The notes beneath the pieces are model-generated. The model was not told where the DNA came from and did no database searches. It saw only the letters and a program-made list of their open reading frames with translations. A DNA stretch of 64,000 nucleotides from Methanoregulaceae archaeon UBA467. GTDB taxonomy: Archaea > Halobacteriota > Methanomicrobia > Methanomicrobiales > Methanospirillaceae. How positions within the stretch are numbered: the stretch's first letter is position 1; every line of letters begins with the position of its first letter. Below are positions 8,090 through 14,520 of the stretch, one piece after another. The position numbers and the translations under genes were made by a program. Where the stretch lies: contig DASP01000005.1 in NCBI GenBank assembly GCA_002503825.1, positions 248,001 to 312,000 of the forward strand, read 5' to 3'.

Positions 8090-8590
8090 ATGGGAAAAAA
8101 AATTCTTGTCGGATATGCAACGCGTTACGGTTCGACTGCCGGGACTGCGTCATTTATTGGCGAAATTCTTGAGAAACAAGGTAATCAGGTTGATATTCGC
8201 CTGATAATGGATGTCACTGACCCTGATTCCTATGACGTCATCATTCTCGGCAGCCCGCTCTACATGGGAAAATGGCTTGTTGAAGCAAGGGATTTTGTCC
8301 ACAGGTATCGTCATTCCCTCCTGGAGCGGCCGCTTTATGTCTTTTCCTGCGGTTATTCGCTGCGTGAACAAACGGATGTGTCGCTGAAAAGCGGTGAATC
8401 CGCCCTTGACGCGGTACGTATGTATGTGAACCCGGCAGATGCCGCGTTTTTTCCCGGAATGGTGTCAATGGAATCCATGAAACCTGAGGACAGGGCCATC
8501 GCCACCATAGGGGGGTTAAAATCCGGAGATTTCCGCAACTGGGACGCGGTACGGGCATGGGCCGAGAAAATCAGTGACCTTATCGGATAA
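8090..8590 (+). CDS. Flavodoxin-domain protein (protoporphyrinogen oxidase HemG-like)
   Basis: The 166-residue protein has a flavodoxin fold. The FMN phosphate loop is YATRYGSTAGTA at residues 9-20, followed by the strand VIILGSPLYMGKW and the loop VFSCGYSLRE. The length and the SPLYMG motif resemble HemG-type flavodoxins, which in methanogens are general FMN redox proteins. The exact partner is unknown. The gene ends at 8590, and one end of a dispersed repeat element begins within two bases of its stop codon. Confidence 0.85.
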   Translation: MGKKILVGYATRYGSTAGTASFIGEILEKQGNQVDIRLIMDVTDPDSYDVIILGSPLYMGKWLVEARDFVHRYRHSLLERPLYVFSCGYSLREQTDVSLKSGESALDAVRMYVNPADAAFFPGMVSMESMKPEDRAIATIGGLKSGDFRNWDAVRAWAEKISDLIG

Positions 8591-8591
8591 T

Positions 8592-8859
8592 GGCTTTGGT
8601 GAAAAGCTCAATCCGGTAAAACCTGTACGATCCATTTCTCTGACAGGAGAGGTTCTCCCTCCTCCCTGTCCCACCCCGCCGCGGGACGGTCTGCAGGCAG
8701 GGTTGATTGGGATCCAGTTTTTTTTTAAATGCATGAGCACGGTCCCCCTCGCATTGTGGATACGCACATATACTGCGGTGCATCAGCCAAGGGAGCGTCG
8801 CGATGAGGAGTGCGGGGAAAGTGGAATATTGAGAGACCAGGAAAGGTTCCAACAGAGAC
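8592..8859 (+). repeat. Dispersed TIR element, copy A (MITE-like)
   Basis: This is a 268-bp copy of a repeat also present at 10384, 13678 and 37648. It starts GGCTTTGGTGAA and ends GGTTCCAACAGAGAC, imperfect inverted ends that match the GGCTYTGTTGA termini of the other copies. Shared internal blocks include a GC-rich hairpin region near 8648-8680, a CACGGTCCC(C/T) block, and GAGGAGTGCGG(G/C)GAAAG near the right end. It begins two bases after the flavodoxin stop. A 107-codon frame crosses it but is not conserved between copies, so no gene is called. Copies A and D share one orientation; B and C are reversed. Confidence 0.8.
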
Positions 8860-8922
8860 TACTTTTCGAAAAGGCCTGTTATGTCGATACGACGTAAAAA
8901 AAGGAACCGGATTCCGGTAAAT

Positions 8923-9444
8923 TTATAGATCGGTCACGAGGGTCCCGACAAACGCATCAAGAGCTTTTCCGGCCGAGTCCTTATCCACTGTCGTGATTTC
9001 GAACATCAGGACATCTCCAAGCTGCCGGCGTATCATTGCCGGGCAGGACTCCACCAGGTCACACTTGTTCAGCATAACTGCAAGCGGGATCCCTTCTTCG
9101 GTCAGTTGCTGGTAGAGGTGCCGCGTAAATTCATCCATTTCACAGCTGCAGTCAATAATCATAATTGCAGCGTCCATTCCCCGGGAAATGATCTGCCTGA
9201 CAAACTCGAATCGCTCCTGTCCCGGTGTGCCGAACAGGAATACCTGCATATTCCTGACGGTAATCCTGCCAAAGTCCATAGCAACAGTCGTGGTCCCGTC
9301 CTCGGCAGGTGCTTCTATATGCTTCGAGGAAGGATCTACTGCCTGGATGAAGGAGGATTTTCCTGCATTATAGGCACCGAACACAACAATCTTTAATTTG
9401 CCTGCAGCCATTGTCGAACTATTAGCGGTATGCTCTTTTATCAT
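8923..9444 (-). CDS. Small Ras/Arf-like GTPase (COG2229 type)
   Basis: The 173-residue protein is a small GTP-binding protein. The P-loop is GAYNAGKSS at residues 23-31, the switch II motif is GTPGQE (72-77, with Gly in place of the usual Asp), and the base-specificity motif is NKCD (126-129). A threonine-rich segment (DGTTTVAMDFG) supplies switch I. Prokaryotic members act as molecular switches, often with roadblock/longin partners, but none is adjacent here. The ATG at 9444 follows AGGATC at good spacing. It is divergent from the membrane protein at 9564. Confidence 0.88.
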   Translation of the reverse strand: MIKEHTANSSTMAAGKLKIVVFGAYNAGKSSFIQAVDPSSKHIEAPAEDGTTTVAMDFGRITVRNMQVFLFGTPGQERFEFVRQIISRGMDAAIMIIDCSCEMDEFTRHLYQQLTEEGIPLAVMLNKCDLVESCPAMIRRQLGDVLMFEITTVDKDSAGKALDAFVGTLVTDL

Positions 9445-9563
9445 TTCGGTATGATCCTGCAGGAGATGCCGCTGATGTCCCTCTCCTGCTCCAGTTGACG
9501 ATTAAAACCGGTCCGGATGTAATAAATAACGATAAATAGCATACCGGGAAGAAAATATCGTAT

Positions 9564-10304
9564 ATGCGTGACAGAAAATGGATCCTCCTGCTTGGAGCCG
9601 TTCTCATTTTTTTATCGGCAGTCCTCTATTACATTCACTACCTGATCTTTCTTGACCCCCGCCATATCGCAATTTACCTCCTTGGAGACCTTGCATTTCT
9701 GCCAATTGAGGTCCTGCTTGTCACCCTCATCGTCCACCAGCTGCTCAGAGAGCGGGAAACCCGGACAAAACTTGAAAAATTAAACATGGTAATCGGCAGC
9801 TTTTTCGGTTCAACCGGTCGCCAGCTCCTGGCCTACCTTTCAGACATGGACCCGTGCCTTGACGAAATCAGGAAAGACCTGGTTGTGACCGATAAATGGA
9901 CTAAAAAGGACTTTCTGGTGATGAAAACGAGACTCACCCGGTACCCGTGTGAAATAGATATCGGGAGGGTGGATCTTGCGGCCCTGAAAACATTTCTGCT
10001 CCGGAAAGAGGATTTTTCCATACGCCTGCTTGAAAACCCGGTATTGCTTGAGCATGAAAAATTCACCGAACTACTCAGGGCGGTCTTTCATCTCACCGAG
10101 GAACTCGCCCAGAGAAAAGACTTAACGGTTCTTCCTGATAACGACAGGACGCACCTTTCCATCGATATCGGGAGGGTGTACCGCATCCTTGTCATCCAGT
10201 GGCTCGATTACATGGAATACCTGCAGCATAACTATCCGTACCTCTTCTCGCTTGCGATGCGAACCAATCCGTTCGATGAGACTGCATCTCCGGTAATTCA
10301 ATAA
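9564..10304 (+). CDS. Predicted membrane protein with cytoplasmic domain, unknown function
   Basis: The 246-residue protein begins with two membrane helices (ILLLGAVLIFLSAVLYYI and IYLLGDLAFLPIEVLLVTLIV). A charged, probably coiled segment (LLRERETRTKLEKLN) and a soluble helical domain of about 165 residues follow. No catalytic motif is visible and I do not recognise the family. The two-helix anchor with an intracellular helical domain resembles scaffolding or signalling proteins. The gene is divergent from the small GTPase with a 119-base shared upstream region, and a cluster of repeat fragments follows it. Confidence 0.75.
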   Translation: MRDRKWILLLGAVLIFLSAVLYYIHYLIFLDPRHIAIYLLGDLAFLPIEVLLVTLIVHQLLRERETRTKLEKLNMVIGSFFGSTGRQLLAYLSDMDPCLDEIRKDLVVTDKWTKKDFLVMKTRLTRYPCEIDIGRVDLAALKTFLLRKEDFSIRLLENPVLLEHEKFTELLRAVFHLTEELAQRKDLTVLPDNDRTHLSIDIGRVYRILVIQWLDYMEYLQHNYPYLFSLAMRTNPFDETASPVIQ

Positions 10305-10383
10305 TTTTACTCTGTTGAAATCGTTTTATCCATACATCCGCAGGAATAGAGTGGGAACGGGGGGGTTTGACAGAGACTTCGCT

Positions 10384-10611
10384 GGCTCTGTTGACGTCCT
10401 CCCGCTCTCTCAATATACCACTTTCGCCGCATGCGTGCGTCCCCTCGTTGCGCAATGGGACCGTGCGTAAGTTCTTATAAAAATCGTAAGGTCCCAGTCA
10501 ACCCTGCCTACAGACCATCCCGTAGCGGGGTGGAGCAGGGAGGGGTGAAACCCCTCCTGTCAGAGAAACAGATCAAACAGGTTTTATCAAAATTAGGATG
10601 TCTAAAAAGCC
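10384..10611 (-). repeat. Dispersed TIR element, copy B (MITE-like)
   Basis: This copy is 228 bp, in reverse orientation relative to copy A. It begins GGCTCTGTTGAC and ends near GTCTAAAAAGCC. It contains CAATATACCACTTTCGCCGC, GGGACCGTGCG, a perfect internal hairpin GGAGGGGT-GAA-ACCCCTCC at about 10533-10551, and ACAGATCAAACAGGTTTTAT, all shared with copy C. It is shorter than copies A and C because a block near the CACTCCTC segment is missing. Confidence 0.8.
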
Positions 10612-10632
10612 CGTTTTCTAAAAAAGCATTGA

Positions 10633-10716
10633 ACACGGCCCCTGTCGCATTATGAAGACATACATAGACGGCCACGGCATGTGCCCCGGAAGTGTCCGCA
10701 TAAGGAGTGCGGCCCT
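10633..10716 (+). repeat. Partial copy of the TIR element
   Basis: About 84 bases starting ACGGCCCCTGTCGCATTATG and ending near GGAGTGCGGCCC match the right half of copies A and D in the same orientation. It lies only about 20 bases from copy B in the opposite orientation, so two insertions are adjacent or nested here. Confidence 0.65.
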
Positions 10717-10804
10717 TTAGATCTAATCGCGATGAATTCCGGTACTAAAAGGATTATTTCATCATTTTTTTCTGCAGAGGAGCAGGACAATTCACGAAAG
10801 CAGA

Positions 10805-11476
10805 TTATTCACGTATCCACCCGCGCTGAACCCATAGAGCATACTCATCCGGCCTCTCCTTTTTATGACTGCTGACAATGGTTTCAAAAAAGTCCCGGTT
10901 CTCTGCAATCCAGCGTTCCTGATCCGGAAAATGTGTCCGTGTTTTAATGGCGTCAACAAGTGCTTCTCCCCGTTTGCCTGCCTCCTGAAGTGCGGAACCG
11001 GGCACTTCTTCCCGGTCACCGAGTGGTACGGCAAGCCCTTCAATGGTCTGCGCTCCAAGATAGTGTAAGAAATGATCAAGGACCCGGGTGACTTCATTCC
11101 CTCCCGACTCCCATGTCGAACTGACCGAACACCCGTATTTACCGGAAAGGACCTGGTAATGGATAGCATCTGCCATCCGGTCCATAAACGCCTTCATCTG
11201 GCCCGATACATTGTCAATATACACCGGCGAACCGAGGACAACCCCGTCTGCACCCTTTACGACTTCAAGCACCGCGGAAAAGTCATCATCTTTCCAGCAT
11301 GTACCGGTCCTGTGGCAGGTATCGCATGCATCACAAAACCCGATGTCCCTTGCCGCGATATCAATTGTCTCCACGTCTGCACCCCGGGTTCCGGCACTTT
11401 CCAGTACAGCACTGACCACTGCCAGCGTCCGGCTCTTCCTGCCCCGCGGGCTCGCACAGATACCAACTATCTTCAT
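10805..11476 (-). CDS. Iron-sulfur flavoprotein-like NADPH-dependent FMN reductase
   Basis: The protein belongs to the flavodoxin-like FMN reductase/iron-sulfur flavoprotein family common in methanogens, which passes electrons via FMN. It starts MKIVGICASPRGRKSRT, the FMN phosphate loop. FCDACDTCHRTGTC, around residue 48, is a compact cysteine cluster as in Isf proteins. GSPVYIDNVSGQMKAFMDR is the classic flavin-binding strand and loop. The frame is open upstream to 11584, but that 36-residue extension is arginine/tyrosine-rich and unlike the family. ATG 11476 follows GGGAG and gives 223 residues. Confidence 0.88.
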   Translation of the reverse strand: MKIVGICASPRGRKSRTLAVVSAVLESAGTRGADVETIDIAARDIGFCDACDTCHRTGTCWKDDDFSAVLEVVKGADGVVLGSPVYIDNVSGQMKAFMDRMADAIHYQVLSGKYGCSVSSTWESGGNEVTRVLDHFLHYLGAQTIEGLAVPLGDREEVPGSALQEAGKRGEALVDAIKTRTHFPDQERWIAENRDFFETIVSSHKKERPDEYALWVQRGWIRE

Positions 11477-11743
11477 AGGCTCCCGGTACAGATTTCTTTT
11501 TCTTCTATATAGTCCCCTTTTGCGATATAAGGGATCCTGTCCGGGATAACGTTTCCTGTATACACGATGGAACAACATCTGCATCGGGAGCCGGAATTCG
11601 CGAGTCTCTTTGCACCCGTACCCCGGCCCAGGGTATGCCGGGTGTCAAAATAATTCCTCCATGGTCATATCACCGAAAACGAGGTAATATTAAAGGAGAG
11701 CCGTCGCATCCCCCAGATTTCGACGATATCTGTATCTTCAAAA

Positions 11744-11752
11744 ACTTTTATC
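11744..11752 (+). promoter_or_regulatory. TATA box of the 11775 decarboxylase gene
   Basis: CAAAAA followed by CTTTTATC fits a BRE plus TATA box. Transcription would begin at about 11773, practically at the ATG, suggesting a leaderless or nearly leaderless mRNA. The same AAAAACTTTTAT string occurs before the cyclophilin gene near 13046-13058. Confidence 0.55.
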
Positions 11753-11774
11753 AGCCGTATCATCCATTCAGCTA

Positions 11775-12989
11775 ATGACAAAGATGGGACCGGCAGCTGA
11801 TAAAGGAAAAAGAACAGACAAAGATGAGAACGGAGTTCATCACATAGGCGCAGAGAAGAAAAAACTTCTGCAAAAAATGGCAAAAGAACATGGAACTCCC
11901 GTCTTTGTGATCGACCACGAAAAAATCAGGAGAAATTACCAGGAGTTCAAGAAATATCTCCCGCACGTCCAGGTATACTATGCCGTCAAGGCCAATTCCC
12001 ACCCTGATATAGTTAAAACACTCTTCGATACAGGATGCAGTTTTGATGTCGCTTCGATGCCCGAATTCATGGTCGTCTATGAAAATATCAAAAAGATGCC
12101 AAAAAAAGAACGCCAGGACTGGATCTGGGACAAGGTCATCTATGCAAATACGATAAAACCCATAGAAACTCTTGAGAAACTCAACCAGTACAAACCGCTG
12201 GTCACATTCGATAACATTGAAGAATTAAAAAAGATCAGGCAATACGCACCAAATGCAGGTCTTGTACTCCGGCTCCGTGTTCCGAACACCGGTTCAATGG
12301 TTGAACTTTCCTCAAAATTCGGCGCCGAGCCCGGTGACGCGGTTGATTTAATCCTGCAGGCATTCTCGATGGGGCTCGTGGTAGAGGGCTTAAGTTTTCA
12401 TGTGGGCAGCCAGTGCACAAACTTTGAAAATTATGTACAGGCCCTGCAGCTCTCAGCCAATATCATTAATGAGGCCGAGACACGGGCCGGCCAGCGGATC
12501 AGGATCCTTGATATCGGCGGCGGTTTCCCGGTGAAGTACCACACGGGGGTACGGTCATTAAAGCCACTTACCCGGAAACTCGATGCCGAGATCAAACGGC
12601 TGTTCCCGGAGGACATGCAGATCCTCGCAGAACCCGGCAGGTTCCTTGTCGCAAATGCCTGCACACTTGTGGCCAAGGTGATTGGAAAGGCGTTCCGTGA
12701 CGGCAAACCCAGTTATTACATCAATGACGGCGTTTACCACACCTTTTCCGGGCAGATATTTGATCATGTCAATTACCCGGTCATGGCTTTTAAGGAGGGT
12801 GAAACCCAGATATCTGCAGTATTCGGGCCGACCTGCGATGCATTTGATACCATAACCCTCTCTGCAGAACTGCCCGAGCTTGAGATCGGCGATCTGGTCT
12901 ATTCAGAAAATATCGGTGCTTATTCGATAGCATCATCGACCTGTTTTAACGGGTTCCCGCCCGCAAAAGTGGTGCACGTCAACAGGTAA
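11775..12989 (+). CDS. PLP-dependent ornithine/lysine-type decarboxylase (fold III)
   Basis: This is a group IV, alanine-racemase-fold decarboxylase. The PLP lysine lies in YYAVKAN (Lys72). FHVGSQC, the glycine-rich DIGGGFPV phosphate site, AEPGRF and the substrate loop GPTCDAFD (catalytic Cys354) followed by SENIGAYS are all present. The CDAFD motif and 404-residue length fit eukaryote-like ornithine decarboxylases that make putrescine. A related lysine or diaminopimelate specificity is possible but less likely from GPTCDAFD. The first 28 residues are a poorly conserved charged lead, and internal ATGs exist. The gene stands alone, with a T-run after its stop (13007-13013). Confidence 0.9.
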   Translation: MTKMGPAADKGKRTDKDENGVHHIGAEKKKLLQKMAKEHGTPVFVIDHEKIRRNYQEFKKYLPHVQVYYAVKANSHPDIVKTLFDTGCSFDVASMPEFMVVYENIKKMPKKERQDWIWDKVIYANTIKPIETLEKLNQYKPLVTFDNIEELKKIRQYAPNAGLVLRLRVPNTGSMVELSSKFGAEPGDAVDLILQAFSMGLVVEGLSFHVGSQCTNFENYVQALQLSANIINEAETRAGQRIRILDIGGGFPVKYHTGVRSLKPLTRKLDAEIKRLFPEDMQILAEPGRFLVANACTLVAKVIGKAFRDGKPSYYINDGVYHTFSGQIFDHVNYPVMAFKEGETQISAVFGPTCDAFDTITLSAELPELEIGDLVYSENIGAYSIASSTCFNGFPPAKVVHVNR

Positions 12990-13189
12990 TTGTTCTCCGA
13001 ATCCCATTTTTTTAACCGGGCGCCGGTATATATAATTCCCGAATCCTGAAAAAACTTTTATACTGCATTATAATCACCGGCCGGTTCACCCCTGATGAGC
13101 AGATCCCCGGGCATATAAAGCCGGACAATACGGTTCCAGATCACACATCTATTTCCCTTCTCCGGAACAAATGATGAAAGTGAGTTGAA

Positions 13190-13675
13190 ATGACTGACAG
13201 TTCATCAGGCCACCCTCCGGGAAAAAAGGTCAAAGTCGAGACTTCCTCGGGAGTCTTTTTTATCCGGCTCTACGGCGACATGCCGGTCACCGCAGGAAAT
13301 TTCGAATCTCTTGTACAAAAGGGATTCTATAACGGGACTATCTTTCACCGTATCATCGCCGGTTTCATGATACAGGGCGGGGACCCGACAGGAACAGGGT
13401 GTGGCGGCCCGGGCTACACGATAAAGGATGAGTTCACCCGTAACAATAAGAACAACAGGGGAACTCTCTCAATGGCAAATGCCGGGCCCAACACCGGCGG
13501 AAGCCAGTTCTTTATCAATCTCGTGAATAATAACTATCTCGACGCCCAGCACCCCGTTTTCGGTGAGATCACCGGGGGTATGGATATTATTGACAGGATT
13601 GCATCCGTGAAGACCGGCGGGCAGGACCGCCCCCTGCAGGACGTAAAAATAATTGCAGCCTCGGTTGTGGAATAA
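13190..13675 (+). CDS. Cyclophilin-type peptidyl-prolyl cis-trans isomerase
   Basis: A 161-residue single-domain cyclophilin that speeds proline isomerisation in protein folding. Family motifs are FHRIIAGFMIQGGDPTGTGCGGPGY (split here: FHRIIAGFMIQGGDP, then GTGCGGPGY), SMANAGPNTGGSQFFI and HPVFGEITGGMDIID, including the catalytic Arg and the Phe/Gln of the active site. There is no signal peptide, so it is cytoplasmic. A TATA-like element (CTTTTATACTG) lies about 140 bases upstream and another (GCATATAAAG) about 80 bases upstream. A repeat element starts two bases after its stop codon. Confidence 0.95.
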   Translation: MTDSSSGHPPGKKVKVETSSGVFFIRLYGDMPVTAGNFESLVQKGFYNGTIFHRIIAGFMIQGGDPTGTGCGGPGYTIKDEFTRNNKNNRGTLSMANAGPNTGGSQFFINLVNNNYLDAQHPVFGEITGGMDIIDRIASVKTGGQDRPLQDVKIIAASVVE

Positions 13676-13677
13676 AC

Positions 13678-13941
13678 GGCTCTGTTGAGATCCTCCCGCG
13701 CTCTCAATATTCCACTTTCGCCGCACTCCTCATCGCGGCACACCCAGGGCTGATGCCCCGCCGCATGCGTGCGTCCCCACAATGCGACAGGGACCGTGCT
13801 TAGTTCTTTTAAAAAAATAACAGAATCCCAATCAACCCTGCCCACAGGAAATCGTCCGGGGGTGGGGCAGGGAGGGGTGAGAACCCCCCGTCAGAGAAAC
13901 AGATCAAACAGGTTTTATCAAAATGAGATTGTCAACAAAGC
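13678..13941 (-). repeat. Dispersed TIR element, copy C (best preserved)
   Basis: This 264-bp copy starts GGCTCTGTTGAGATC directly after the cyclophilin stop codon and ends GATTGTCAACAAAGC. The reverse complement of the end, GCTTTGTTGACAATC, pairs with the start, giving terminal inverted repeats of about 11-15 bp. Internal conserved blocks are CTCAATATTCCACTTTCGCCGCA, ACAGGGACCGTGC, GGGGCAGGGAGGGGTGAG and CAGATCAAACAGGTTTTATC. It encodes no transposase. The short open frames across it vary between copies. Confidence 0.82.
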
Positions 13942-14506
13942 GTGCCATGAGCCTTCCCGGCTCAAAGATGAGCATGAAAAAGAAGGGCAGGCGAATATTA
14001 ACCGGACTTTTTCATACCAGACGAATAAACAATTTCTTTTTCATCCCCGGCATCTGAATTCCATTGTCGCCCGGCATTGAGCCGCAGGGACTTTTAGAGG
14101 ATGAAATGCCTTAACGGCCACCCGGTAATGATGAGAGAGCCCGACCCTGCCGCGTGCCTCACTCATCATCAGTGGGCCCTGTTGCAGGGATCTGTCCTGC
14201 TTCAATTATTTTTGCCTGTGTCGAAACGGGTGCCTGAATTATCGCAATACATGGATCTCACAACAACTGTGTATCAACGGGAAGAATGTCACGAGGCTTG
14301 ATTGTTGTCGTTCATTAAACCTCTGATCTTTTTATTCAAAGTGTTTACACAGGGGCGGCACCATATCTCACCTGCTCATTTTCAACAGCGTAGAGATTAC
14401 CGCAGTGGGATAATTTACAAAAAAGACCGGAAAGAGGATGCCCTCTTTTATCTGCCTCGTAAAGACAGTGTGTACAGGTGTACGGCCTTTATGCGTGGAT
14501 ATACAT
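13942..14506. other. Long intergenic stretch with no recognisable gene
   Basis: Between repeat copy C and the end of the aEF-2 gene there is no ORF with protein-like conservation signs, no tRNA and no clear promoter. Several short frames (e.g. 14101-14301, 66 codons) have poor composition. The only structure noted is a hairpin at 14431-14448 with a T-run beyond it on the minus strand. Confidence 0.5.
14418..14448 (-). terminator. Hairpin plus T-run downstream of the str operon
   Basis: On the minus strand AAAGAGG and CCTCTTT (14431-14448) form a 7-bp stem with a 4-base loop, followed by CCGGTC and a run of six T bases (14418-14425). It lies about 75 bases after the aEF-2 stop, in the correct orientation for a back-up terminator. 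Confidence 0.45.
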
Positions 14507-14514
14507 AAAAAAAA
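14507..14514 (-). terminator. T8-run directly after aEF-2
   Basis: Reading the minus strand, the aEF-2 stop is followed within about 12 bases by CCC and eight T bases. A U-tract in this place is the usual archaeal transcription end signal. Confidence 0.55.
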
Positions 14515-14520
14515 GGGTTT

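Larger units (their letters stand above)
10305..10804. other. Intergenic region filled with repeat-element copies
   Basis: This 500-base gap contains a short remnant at 10311-10379 that starts CTCTGTTGAAATC and ends GTTTGACAGAGAC, then repeat copy B (10384-10611), then a partial copy in opposite orientation (10633-10716). After 10717 no gene or RNA is recognisable. Frames in this region are not conserved between copies. Confidence 0.6.

Noticed and set aside
11477..11584. Arg/Tyr-rich N-terminal extension of the iron-sulfur flavoprotein-like gene
   Set aside because: The family begins at MKIVGICASPRG with GGGAG upstream of ATG 11476. The extension (RKRYPGQDPLYRKRG) has no homologous counterpart and seems to read the promoter region.
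14131..14170. C/D-box-like RNA: an ATGATGA (C box) occurs near 14133
   Set aside because: No D box (CTGA) or paired C'/D' motifs at the expected distances, so the match is taken as chance.
14101..14301. 66-codon plus-strand frame and neighbouring frames downstream of the repeat copy C
   Set aside because: Unbalanced composition, no ribosome site and no recognisable domain. Listed as an empty region instead.
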